Shown: positions 7,712 through 14,731 of the stretch, in pieces
Position numbering within the stretch: position 1 is the stretch's first letter
How the letters are laid out: each line of letters starts with the position of its first letter
Source of the DNA: Gammaproteobacteria bacterium
Lineage (GTDB): Bacteria; Pseudomonadota; Gammaproteobacteria; UWMA-0217
Direction of reading: 5' to 3'
Length of the DNA stretch: 15,027 nucleotides
Assembly (NCBI GenBank): GCA_027031685.1
Contig: JALVPS010000237.1
Span: 1 to 15,027 of the forward strand
Program-made: the position numbers and the translations under genes
Notes under the pieces: generated by a model
Told to the model about the DNA's origin: nothing
The model's database searches: none
Seen by the model: the letters and a program-made list of their open reading frames with translations, nothing else

Positions 7712-9625
7712 ATGCCGGTTATCACGCTGCCCGACGGCACTCGGCGCGAGTACGAGCAGCCCGTCACCATCGAGCAGATCGCCATGGACATCGGTCCCGG
7801 GCTGGCCCGCGCCGCCCTGGCCGGCAAGGTGGACGGCAAGCCGGTGGACCTGAGCCATGTGGTGGGCCACGACGCCCAGGTGAGCATCATCACTCCCCGC
7901 GACGAGGAGGGGCTGGAGATCATCCGCCACTCCACGGCCCACCTGCTGGCACAGGCCGTCAAGGACCTCTACCCCGGCGCCCAGGTGACCATCGGACCGG
8001 TCATCGAGGACGGCTTCTACTACGATTTCGCCTACGAACGGCCCTTCACGCCGGAGGATCTGGAGAAGATCGAGCGGCGCATGAAGGAGCTGGTCAAGGC
8101 CGACATTCCCATTGAGCGGCGCGTCATGCCGCGCGACGAGGCCATCGAGTTCTTCCGCCGCATGGGCGAGGACTACAAGGCCGAGATCATCGCCTCCATT
8201 CCCGAGGACGAACCCATCTCCCTGTACGCCCAGGACGGCTTCGTCGACCTGTGCCGTGGCCCGCACGTGCCCAGCACCGGCAAGCTGGGCGCCTTCAAGC
8301 TGACCAAGGTGGCCGGCGCCTACTGGCGCGGCGACCCCAACAACGAGATGCTGCAACGCATCTACGGCACGGCCTGGGCCGACAAGAAGCAGCTCAAGGC
8401 CTATCTGCACCGGCTGGAGGAGGCGGAGAAGCGCGATCACCGGCGCATCGGCCGCCAGCTGGACCTGTTCCACATGCAGGAGGAGGCGCCGGGCATGGTG
8501 TTCTGGCACCCGCCCGGCTGGACCGTCTATCAGACCGTGCAGCAGTACATGCGCGACCGGCAGCGCGCCCACGGCTACCAGGAGATCAACACGCCGCAGA
8601 TTGTCGATCTCTCCCTGTGGGAGAAGTCGGGTCACGCCGCCAAGTTTGCCGACGACATGTTCATGGTGGAGTCGGAGGGGCGCCAGTTCGCCATCAAGCC
8701 CATGAACTGCCCCTGCCACATTCAGGTGTTCAACCAGGGCATCCGCAGCTACCGCGACCTGCCCCTGCGCCTGGCCGAGTTCGGCTCCTGCCACCGCAAC
8801 GAGCTGTCCGGCGCCCTGCATGGCCTCATGCGCGTGCGCGGCTTCACCCAGGACGACGCGCACATCTTCTGTACCGAGGACCAGATCCAGTCGGAGGTGA
8901 GTGCCTTCATCGACTTCCTGCACGAGGTGTACGCGGACTTCGGCTTCACTGAGGTGATCTACCGCCTGTCCACGCGCCCCGAGCAGCGGGTGGGCAGCGA
9001 CGAGGTGTGGGACAAGGCCGAGCAGGCCCTGGCCCGGGCGCTGGACGACAAGGACCTGCCGTGGGAGGAGCTGCCGGGCGAGGGCGCCTTCTACGGGCCC
9101 AAGATCGAGTTCTCCCTCAAGGACTGCATCGGCCGCGTGTGGCAGTGCGGCACCATCCAGGTGGACTTCTCCATGCCCGGCCGGCTCGGCGCCCACTATG
9201 TGGCCGAGGACGGCTCGCGCCAGACGCCGGTCATGCTGCACCGTGCCATCCTCGGTTCCTTCGAGCGCTTCATCGGCATCCTCATCGAGCATTACGCTGG
9301 CAAGTTCCCGCTGTGGCTGGCGCCCACCCAGGCGGTGGTGCTCAATATCACCGATCGCCAGGCCGAATACGCCCGCCAGGTGGAAAACGCCTTGCGGGAA
9401 AAGGGCTTCCGGGTCTCTTCCGACTTGAGAAACGAGAAGATTGGTTTTAAGATCCGCGAGCACACGTTGCAGCGCGTTCCGTACCTGCTCATCGTGGGCG
9501 ACAAAGAACAATCATCTGCCAAGGTGGCCGTGCGTACGCGATCCGGCGAGGACCTGGGCGCCATGTCCCCCGACGAGGTGGCGGCGCGCATGCAGTCCGA
9601 GATCGCAAGCCGCGGCCGTACTTGA
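7712..9625 (+). CDS. thrS: threonine--tRNA ligase
   Basis: ThrRS charges tRNA-Thr in the cytoplasm and edits Ser-tRNA-Thr. The 637-residue product (642 in E. coli) has all four domains: TGS (1-61), the editing domain with HSTAH (His73, His77) and CRGPH (Cys181, His185), the class II catalytic core with motif 2 (FGSCHRNELSG) and motif 3 (LHRAILGSFERFIGILIEH), and the anticodon-binding domain from WLAPTQAVVLNI onward. Zinc ligands Cys333, His384 and His510 are present. The MNCPGH block of E. coli reads MNCPCH here, a variant also known in other bacteria. ATG 7712 has Shine-Dalgarno GAGG nine bases upstream; an in-frame ATG 12 codons earlier adds non-homologous residues. The last 200 bases are AT-richer and hold a candidate promoter for infC. 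Confidence 0.98.
   Translation: MPVITLPDGTRREYEQPVTIEQIAMDIGPGLARAALAGKVDGKPVDLSHVVGHDAQVSIITPRDEEGLEIIRHSTAHLLAQAVKDLYPGAQVTIGPVIEDGFYYDFAYERPFTPEDLEKIERRMKELVKADIPIERRVMPRDEAIEFFRRMGEDYKAEIIASIPEDEPISLYAQDGFVDLCRGPHVPSTGKLGAFKLTKVAGAYWRGDPNNEMLQRIYGTAWADKKQLKAYLHRLEEAEKRDHRRIGRQLDLFHMQEEAPGMVFWHPPGWTVYQTVQQYMRDRQRAHGYQEINTPQIVDLSLWEKSGHAAKFADDMFMVESEGRQFAIKPMNCPCHIQVFNQGIRSYRDLPLRLAEFGSCHRNELSGALHGLMRVRGFTQDDAHIFCTEDQIQSEVSAFIDFLHEVYADFGFTEVIYRLSTRPEQRVGSDEVWDKAEQALARALDDKDLPWEELPGEGAFYGPKIEFSLKDCIGRVWQCGTIQVDFSMPGRLGAHYVAEDGSRQTPVMLHRAILGSFERFIGILIEHYAGKFPLWLAPTQAVVLNITDRQAEYARQVENALREKGFRVSSDLRNEKIGFKIREHTLQRVPYLLIVGDKEQSSAKVAVRTRSGEDLGAMSPDEVAARMQSEIASRGRT
9425..9453 (+). promoter_or_regulatory. 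candidate sigma-70 promoter for infC inside thrS
   Basis: TTGAGA (five of six matches to TTGACA) and TAAGAT (four of six to TATAAT) stand 17 bases apart, in an AT-rich patch of otherwise GC-rich coding sequence (11 G/C in 30 bases at 9421-9450). It would start transcription about 180 bases before infC. In E. coli, infC promoters also lie inside the end of thrS. Confidence 0.55.
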
Positions 9626-9642
9626 TTTTGGAGGGCTGAAGT

Positions 9643-10161
9643 ATCAGCGCAGTCAAAAAGCACCGGATCAACGACGAAATCAGAGCGCCGCAGGTCCGGC
9701 TGATCGATCAGGAAGGCGAGAATCGCGGGATCGTCCCGCTGGAAGAGGCGAGGGAACAGGCTGAAGAACTGGGTCTGGATCTGGTGGAGATCGTGCCCAC
9801 CGCCGATCCACCGGTCTGCCGTATCATGGATTACGGCAAATTCCGCTTCGAGGAGAACAAGAAGATCCAGGCCGCCCGCAAGAAGCAGAAACAGGTACAG
9901 GTCAAGGAGGTCAAGTTCCGACCTTCCACGGATGAGGGAGACTACCAGGTCAAGCTTCGCAACCTGACCCGCTTCCTGAGCGAGGGCAACAAGGGCAAGG
10001 TGACCATCCGCTACCGCGGGCGGGAGATGGCACACCGCGAGCTGGGGGCCGATCTGCTCAAGCGGATAGAGAACGACCTGGCGGATATCGCCATGGTCGA
10101 GCAGCGGCCCAAGATGGAGGGCCGCCAGATGGTGATGGTGCTGGCGCCGAAAAGGAAATAG
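9643..10161 (+). CDS. infC: translation initiation factor IF-3 (AUC start)
   Basis: IF-3 binds the 30S subunit, keeps the subunits apart and rejects non-canonical start codons. The 172-residue product (180 in E. coli) reads SAVKKHRINDEIRAPQVRLI at the N-terminus, DLVEIVPTADPPVCRIMDYGKF at the end of the N domain, the lysine-rich linker, and the C domain with VKEVKFRPSTDEGDYQVKLR, RYRGREMAHRELG and EGRQMVMVLAPKRK. The start is ATC at 9643: a stop lies two codons upstream in frame (9637-9639), a strong Shine-Dalgarno (GGAGGG, 9630-9635) is 7 bases before, and no ATG, GTG or TTG occurs until GTG 9784, which would remove most of the N domain. Non-canonical infC starts let IF-3 repress its own translation. 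Only 17 bases separate it from thrS. Confidence 0.96.
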   Translation: MSAVKKHRINDEIRAPQVRLIDQEGENRGIVPLEEAREQAEELGLDLVEIVPTADPPVCRIMDYGKFRFEENKKIQAARKKQKQVQVKEVKFRPSTDEGDYQVKLRNLTRFLSEGNKGKVTIRYRGREMAHRELGADLLKRIENDLADIAMVEQRPKMEGRQMVMVLAPKRK

Positions 10162-10186
10162 CCGGCACCGCAACGCGTGACACGAG

Positions 10187-10217
10187 CGGAACCGCAGGCG
10201 CCTCGCTTGCGGTTTCG
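10187..10217 (+). promoter_or_regulatory. hairpin 1 in the rpmI leader, possible L20 operator
   Basis: CGGAACCGCA (10187-10196) pairs with TGCGGTTTCG (10208-10217), ten pairs with one G-U, around an 11-base loop; a short T-run (10221-10224) follows three bases later. In E. coli, ribosomal protein L20 represses rpmI by binding structured RNA in this same region. The pairing is visible; L20 binding is inferred from position only. Confidence 0.45.
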
Positions 10218-10228
10218 GTGTTTTCGGC

Positions 10229-10254
10229 CGGCGGAATCCGTTCCGCCGTTTGTT
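10229..10254 (+). terminator. terminator-like hairpin between infC and rpmI
   Basis: CGGCGGAA and TTCCGCCG form a perfect 8-bp stem with loop TCCG (10229-10248), followed by TTTGTT (10249-10254). The form is that of an intrinsic terminator or attenuator, though the U-run is interrupted by a G. It ends about 20 bases before the rpmI start, so it may instead be part of the L20-responsive leader structure. Confidence 0.5.
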
Positions 10255-10272
10255 CATTGTGTGGAGTCGACC

Positions 10273-10467
10273 ATGCCCAAGGTGAAGACCAATCGTGGCG
10301 CCGCCAAACGCTTTCGCCGGACCGCTTCGGGATACAAGCGCCGGCAGGGCTTTCGCAGCCACATCCTGACCAAGAAGAGCAGCAAGCGGAAGCGCCAGCT
10401 GCGTCGCCCGGCCTACATCGCCGCCTGTGACGTGGCCGAGGTGAAGCAGCTGTTGCCCTACAGCTAG
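10273..10467 (+). CDS. rpmI: 50S ribosomal protein L35
   Basis: L35 is a small basic protein of the large ribosomal subunit. The 64-residue product begins MPKVKTNRGAAKRFRRTASG, contains the family's Lys/Arg-rich core (RSHILTKKSSKRKRQLRR), and ends AEVKQLLPYS, all full-length features (65 residues in E. coli). The ATG has Shine-Dalgarno GGAG six bases upstream. It lies 111 bases after infC, a gap that holds two stacked hairpins, and 21 bases before rplT; in E. coli rpmI and rplT are translationally coupled and both repressed by L20. Confidence 0.98.
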   Translation: MPKVKTNRGAAKRFRRTASGYKRRQGFRSHILTKKSSKRKRQLRRPAYIAACDVAEVKQLLPYS

Positions 10468-10488
10468 CGAACAGAGGACGAGTAAACC

Positions 10489-10848
10489 ATGCCTAGAGTC
10501 AAAAGAGGTGTTACCGCCCGCGCCCGGCACAAGAAGGTTCTAAAAAAGGCCAAGGGTTACTATGGTGCCCGCAGCCGTGTGTTTCGGGTCGCCAAACAGG
10601 CAGTTACCAGAGCCGGCCAGTATGCCTACCGCGACCGGCGCCAGCGCAAGCGGCAGTTCCGCAGCCTGTGGATCGCCCGCATCAACGCCGCGGCCCGTGC
10701 CCACGGCCTGTCCTACAGCCGCCTGATCGACGGGCTGCACAAGGCCGACATCCAGATCGACCGCAAGGTGCTGGCCGATCTGGCGGTGCACGATCCGGAC
10801 GCCTTCGGCAAGATCGCCGAGCAGGCCAAGGGCGCGCTTTCCAACTGA
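10489..10848 (+). CDS. rplT: 50S ribosomal protein L20
   Basis: L20 binds 23S rRNA early in large-subunit assembly and also acts as a translational repressor of its own operon. The 119-residue product has the disordered basic N-terminus (MPRVKRGVTARARHKKVLKK), the helical YYGARSRVFRVAKQAV segment, RDRRQRKRQFRSLWIARINAAAR, and the globular C-domain LSYSRLIDGLHKADIQIDRKVLADLAVHDPDAF, all standard. The Shine-Dalgarno (GAGG, 10474-10477) is 11 bases from the ATG. Its first codons use less GC-rich triplets than the neighbours, as is usual for ribosomal genes. A strong terminator follows within 40 bases of the stop. Confidence 0.98.
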   Translation: MPRVKRGVTARARHKKVLKKAKGYYGARSRVFRVAKQAVTRAGQYAYRDRRQRKRQFRSLWIARINAAARAHGLSYSRLIDGLHKADIQIDRKVLADLAVHDPDAFGKIAEQAKGALSN

Positions 10849-10883
10849 GCGGGCAGGCCGCTGCCGGCCTTCGTCAACCATGC

Positions 10884-10913
10884 AAGGGAAAGGCGTTCGC
10901 CTTTCCCTTTTTT
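10884..10913 (+). terminator. intrinsic terminator between rplT and pheS
   Basis: AAGGGAAAGGC pairs perfectly with GCCTTTCCCTT around the loop GTTC (11 base pairs), and the T-run 10908-10913 has six uninterrupted T. This is the clearest terminator in the window. No pheM-like Phe-rich leader peptide is seen before it, so attenuation as in E. coli pheST is not shown, yet no clear promoter for pheS follows it either; some read-through is likely. Confidence 0.85.
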
Positions 10914-10968
10914 GATTCCGGCCCCGGCCTGCCACGGCGGGGCCCACCGTTCGGGGGAGAACTCGACC

Positions 10969-11991
10969 ATGGCTGAGAGCTTGCAGGACATCGTCGCCGC
11001 CGCAGAGCGGGAGATCGACGCGGCCGGGGACCTGGCGGCGCTGGAGGCGCTGCGCGTGCGCTACCTGGGCAAGAAGGGCGTGCTCACCCAGCGTCTCAAG
11101 ACCCTGGGCCAGCTGCCACCGGCGGAGCGCCCGCAGGCGGGGCAGGAGATCAACCGGGCCAAGCAGGCCCTGGCCGAGCGGCTGCAGGCGCGCCGCGCGG
11201 CGCTGGAGGTGGCCGCCCGCGAGGCGCGCCTGGCGCGCGAGCGGGTGGACGTGACCCTGCCGGGCCGTCGCCGCGCCAGCGGCGGGCTGCACCCGGTGAC
11301 GCGGACCATCGACCGCATCGTCGATCTGTTCGCCGAGGTGGGCTTCGAGGTGCGCGAGGGGCCGGAGATCGAGGACGAATACCACAACTTCGAGGCCCTC
11401 AACATCCCGGCCCACCACCCGGCGCGGGCCATGCACGACACCTTCTACTTCCCCGACGGCCGCCTGCTGCGCACCCACACCTCGCCGGTGCAGGTGCGCG
11501 TCATGAGCGAGGAGCGGCCGCCGCTGCGCATCATCGCCCCGGGGCGGGTCTATCGCTGCGACTCCGATCTCACGCACACGCCCATGTTCCACCAGGTGGA
11601 GGGGCTGCTGGTGGACACCGACGTCTCCTTCGCCCATCTCAAGGGGGTGCTGGACCAGTTCCTGCGCGCCTTCTTCGAGGTGGACGAGCTGCCCACCCGC
11701 TTCCGCCCGTCCTATTTCCCCTTCACCGAGCCCTCCGCCGAGGTGGACATCGGCTGCGTCATCTGCGGCGGGGAGGGTTGCCGGGTGTGCAGCCAGAGCG
11801 GCTGGATCGAGGTCATGGGCTGCGGCATGGTGCACCCGGCGGTGTTCGAGCACGTGGGCATCGACACCGAGCGCTACACCGGCTACGCCTTTGGCCTGGG
11901 GGTGGAGCGGCTGGCCATGTTGCGCTATGGCGTCAATGACTTGCGGATATTTTTTGAGAACGATTTGAGGTTTCTCAAGCAGTTCGCGTAA
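10969..11991 (+). CDS. pheS: phenylalanine--tRNA ligase alpha subunit
   Basis: PheS carries the catalytic site of the alpha2-beta2 synthetase that charges tRNA-Phe. The 340-residue product (327 in E. coli) has an N-terminal coiled coil (about residues 1-95, with VRYLGKKGVLTQRLKTL), motif 1 near HPVTRTIDRIVDLFAEVGFEV, HDTFYF and LRTHTSPVQVR, motif 2 (GRVYRCDSDLTHTPMFHQVEGLLVD), and motif 3 (GYAFGLGVERLAMLRYGVNDLR). It exceeds the E. coli protein partly through an insertion with four cysteines, Cys263, 266, 271 and 274 (CVICGGEGCRVC), a zinc-ribbon-like element found in many non-enteric proteobacteria. ATG 10969 has GGAG nine bases upstream. The last codons are strikingly AT-rich. pheT follows after 47 bases. 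Confidence 0.98.
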   Translation: MAESLQDIVAAAEREIDAAGDLAALEALRVRYLGKKGVLTQRLKTLGQLPPAERPQAGQEINRAKQALAERLQARRAALEVAAREARLARERVDVTLPGRRRASGGLHPVTRTIDRIVDLFAEVGFEVREGPEIEDEYHNFEALNIPAHHPARAMHDTFYFPDGRLLRTHTSPVQVRVMSEERPPLRIIAPGRVYRCDSDLTHTPMFHQVEGLLVDTDVSFAHLKGVLDQFLRAFFEVDELPTRFRPSYFPFTEPSAEVDIGCVICGGEGCRVCSQSGWIEVMGCGMVHPAVFEHVGIDTERYTGYAFGLGVERLAMLRYGVNDLRIFFENDLRFLKQFA

Positions 11992-12038
11992 AGGTCTGGC
12001 ACGGGCGAGAAAACACTTCACATACAGGACGCAAGGCC

Positions 12039-14426
12039 ATGAAATTTTCGGAATCCTGGTTGCGGGAGTTCATCGATACACGGCTCGATGCGCGGGGCAT
12101 CGGCGAGCGGCTCACCATGGCCGGCCTGGAGCTGGACGGCATGGCGCCGGCGGCGCCGCCCTTCCACGGCGTGGTGGTGGCGCGCATTGCCGCCATCGCC
12201 CCCCATCCGGACGCCGACCGGCTGCGCGTGTGCCAGGTGGACGACGGCAGCGGCGAACTGCTGCAGGTGGTGTGCGGCGCGCCCAACGCCCGCGCCGGCC
12301 TGGTCACCGCCCTGGCGCGGGTGGGCGCCGAGCTGCCGGGCGGCATGCGCATCCGCCGCGCCAAGCTGCGCGGCGTGGCCTCGGCCGGCATGCTGTGCTC
12401 GGCCGCCGAGCTGGGGCTGGCGGAGAGCGCCGAGGGCATCATGGAGCTGCCTGAGGACGCGCCCGTGGGGGAGGACCTGCGCCGCTACCTGGACCTGGAC
12501 GACAGGGTGCTGGAGGTGGACCTCACCCCCAACCGGGCCGACTGCCTGTCGGTGCGCGGCATCGCCCGCGAGCTGGGCGTGCTCACCGACGAGCCGGTGC
12601 GCCTGGACGACCCGCCACCGGTGGCGGCGCAGAGCGACGAGCGCTGGCCCGTGCAGGTGGCGGCCCCGGCCGACTGCCCGCGCTACGTCTCGCGCGTCAT
12701 CCGCGGCATCGACCCGGCCGCGCGCACCCCGCTGTGGATGCAGGAGCGGCTGCGCCGCTGCGGCGTGCGGCCCCTGCACCCGGTGGTGGACGTGACCAAC
12801 TACGTGCTGCTGGAGATGGGCCAGCCCATGCACGCCATCGCGGGCGCGGCGCACCTCCAGCCGCTCGGCCAGCCGCGCCGCGCCCGCGATGGCGAGCGGC
12901 TGGTGCTGCTGGACGGCAAGGAGATCACCCTGGACGGCGACACCCTGGTCATCGCCGACGCCGAGGGCCCGGTGGCCCTGGCCGGCATCCTGGGCGGCCA
13001 GCGCAGCGCGGTGGGCGAGGACACCCGCGACATCGTGCTGGAGAGCGCCTTCTTCCGCCCCGAGGTCATCGCCGGCAAGGCGCGCGCCTACGGGCTGCAC
13101 ACCGAGTCGTCGCACCGCTTCGAGCGCGGTGTGGACTTCGCCCTGCAGGCGCGCGCCATGGAGCGGGCCACCGACCTGATCCTCTCCCTGTGCGGCGGCG
13201 AGCCGGGCCCGGTGGTGGCCCAGGTGGCCGCCGAGCAGCTGCCCGAGCTGCCGTGGATCACCCTGCGCCGGGCGCGCATCGGGCGTCTGCTGGGCATCGA
13301 CCTGGCGGACGACGAGGTGGCGCGCATCCTGCGCGGGCTGGGCTGCCAGGTGGAGGCCGGCGAGCACGGCTGGCGCGTGCGGCCGCCCAGCTACCGCTTC
13401 GACCTGCGCCTGGAGGCCGACCTCATCGAGGAGCTGGCGCGCATCCACGGCTACCAGCACATCCCCGCCGAGTCGCGCGCCTGGGAGGCCACCATCCGGC
13501 CGCGCCCCGAGGCCCGCGTCGATGCCCGCCGCCTGCGCTGCCGTCTCAACGAGCTGGGCTACCAGGAGGTGATCACCTTCAGTTTCGTGAGCCAGGCGCT
13601 GCAGGCCCGCCTCGACCCGGAGCGCGAGCCGCTGGCCCTGCTCAACCCCATCTCCTCCGACATGGGCGTCATGCGCACCACGCTGTGGGCCGGGCTGCTG
13701 GACGTGGTGGGCCACAACCAGCGCCGCCAGCAGCCGGACCAGCGCCTGTTCGAGCAGGGCCTGGTGTTCCTGCCCGGCGAGCAGGCGGGGCAGACGCGCC
13801 AGGTGGAGCACCTGGCCGGCGCCATCACTGGCCAGGCCGCGCCGGTCCAGTGGGCGCAGCCGACCCGCACGGTGGACTTCTACGACCTGAAAGGCGACGT
13901 GGAGGCCCTGCTGGCCCTCACCGGCACGCCCGGGGCGTTCCACTTCGAGCCGGCCGAGCACCCGGCCCTGCATCCGGGGCAGGCGGCGCGCCTGTTGCGC
14001 GACGGGCGGCCCGTGGGCTGGCTGGGCGCCCTGCACCCGGTCGTGCAGGAGGCGCTGGACCTGGAGCACCCCGTGTTCCTGTTCGAGCTGGAGCGGGCCG
14101 CCCTCGAGCAGGGGCGGGTGCCCCGCTTCATACCCCTGAGCAAGTTCCCTGCCGTGCGCCGCGACCTGGCCCTGGTGGTGGATGAAAATGTGAGCTGGGC
14201 CGAGATTTCGCAAGTGATCACCGAATTGGGCGAGGAACGTATTCGCGACTTCCAGGTTTTTGATGTATACACGGGGAAGGGCGTAGCATCTGGTCGAAAA
14301 AGCCTCGCTTTGAGCTTGATTTTACAGGACTTCTCCCGCACTCTAGAAGACGGGCAGGTGGAGGGCGTCATCGCCCGGGTCCTGGAGGCACTACAATCCC
14401 GAGTCGGGGCGGCATTAAGGGCATAA
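12039..14426 (+). CDS. pheT: phenylalanine--tRNA ligase beta subunit
   Basis: PheT pairs with PheS to recognise tRNA-Phe and to edit Tyr-tRNA-Phe. The 795-residue product equals the E. coli length. Domains in order: an N-terminal segment (MKFSESWLREFIDTRL), an OB-fold tRNA-binding domain (about 40-150, with AIAPHPDADRLRVCQVD and CGAPNARAG), the B3/B4 editing domain (LTPNRADCLSVRGIARELGV, then VVDVTNYVLLEMGQPMHA), a B5 domain (about 400-480, RRARIGRLLGIDL through IEELARIHGYQHIP), a catalytic-like domain (NELGYQEVITFSFV, LLNPISSDMGVMRTTL), and the FDX-ACB anticodon-binding domain (from about 700, LSKFPAVRRDLALVVDENVSW). ATG 12039 has AGGA nine bases upstream. The final 200 bases are AT-richer and hold an ihfA promoter candidate. 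ihfA starts two bases after the stop. Confidence 0.98.
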   Translation: MKFSESWLREFIDTRLDARGIGERLTMAGLELDGMAPAAPPFHGVVVARIAAIAPHPDADRLRVCQVDDGSGELLQVVCGAPNARAGLVTALARVGAELPGGMRIRRAKLRGVASAGMLCSAAELGLAESAEGIMELPEDAPVGEDLRRYLDLDDRVLEVDLTPNRADCLSVRGIARELGVLTDEPVRLDDPPPVAAQSDERWPVQVAAPADCPRYVSRVIRGIDPAARTPLWMQERLRRCGVRPLHPVVDVTNYVLLEMGQPMHAIAGAAHLQPLGQPRRARDGERLVLLDGKEITLDGDTLVIADAEGPVALAGILGGQRSAVGEDTRDIVLESAFFRPEVIAGKARAYGLHTESSHRFERGVDFALQARAMERATDLILSLCGGEPGPVVAQVAAEQLPELPWITLRRARIGRLLGIDLADDEVARILRGLGCQVEAGEHGWRVRPPSYRFDLRLEADLIEELARIHGYQHIPAESRAWEATIRPRPEARVDARRLRCRLNELGYQEVITFSFVSQALQARLDPEREPLALLNPISSDMGVMRTTLWAGLLDVVGHNQRRQQPDQRLFEQGLVFLPGEQAGQTRQVEHLAGAITGQAAPVQWAQPTRTVDFYDLKGDVEALLALTGTPGAFHFEPAEHPALHPGQAARLLRDGRPVGWLGALHPVVQEALDLEHPVFLFELERAALEQGRVPRFIPLSKFPAVRRDLALVVDENVSWAEISQVITELGEERIRDFQVFDVYTGKGVASGRKSLALSLILQDFSRTLEDGQVEGVIARVLEALQSRVGAALRA
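14321..14349 (+). promoter_or_regulatory. candidate sigma-70 promoter for ihfA inside pheT
   Basis: TTTACA (five of six matches to TTGACA) and TAGAAG (four of six to TATAAT) are 17 bases apart in the AT-rich end of pheT, about 80 bases before ihfA. In E. coli, ihfA also has its own promoter inside pheT, where IHF represses itself. An imperfect IHF-like site (11 of 13 positions) lies at 14216-14228, too weak to rely on. Confidence 0.5.
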
Positions 14427-14428
14427 CC

Positions 14429-14731
14429 ATGGCATTGACCAAGGCGGATCTGGCCGAAAGGCTGTACGAGGAACTGGGGCTCAACAAGCGGGAGGCCAAG
14501 GAAATGGTAGAGCTGTTCTTCGAGGAGATTCGCCATGCCCTGGAGAGCGGCCACAACGTCAAGCTCTCCGGATTCGGCAATTTCATCCTGCGGGACAAGA
14601 ACCAGCGGCCGGGCAGGAATCCCAAGACCGGAGAGGAGATCCCCATCACTGCGCGACGCGTGGTGACCTTCCGGCCGGGACAGAAACTGAAGGCGAGGGT
14701 AGAGGCATATGCTGGAAGCGGGAAACAATAA
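14429..14731 (+). CDS. ihfA: integration host factor alpha subunit
   Basis: IhfA pairs with IhfB to bind and sharply bend specific DNA sites in transcription, recombination and replication. The 100-residue product (99 in E. coli) starts MALTKADLAERLYEELGLNK, has the conserved VKLSGFGNFILRDKNQRPGRNPKTGEEIPI arm with the intercalating Pro65 in GRNPKTG, and ends in RRVVTFRPGQKLKARVE. The GRNPKTGEEIPITARRVV form with the tail following separates it from HU. Shine-Dalgarno TAAGGG is seven bases before the ATG and overlaps the end of pheT; the two genes are two bases apart and surely cotranscribed, besides the candidate promoter inside pheT. Confidence 0.97.
   Translation: MALTKADLAERLYEELGLNKREAKEMVELFFEEIRHALESGHNVKLSGFGNFILRDKNQRPGRNPKTGEEIPITARRVVTFRPGQKLKARVEAYAGSGKQ

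Noticed and set aside
8702..8719. MNCPCH instead of MNCPGH in ThrS as a damaged zinc site
   Set aside because: All three zinc ligands are present and this variant, as I recall, occurs in other proteobacterial ThrRS proteins.
7646..9511. 621-codon frame antisense to thrS, and the 731-codon frame antisense to pheT (12018-14213)
   Set aside because: No recognisable motifs, and composition is that expected opposite GC-rich coding sequence.
10880..10915. Short frame MQGKGVRLSLF over the rplT-pheS terminator as a pheM-like leader peptide
   Set aside because: It has one Phe codon, no Shine-Dalgarno, and merely reads through the terminator stem.
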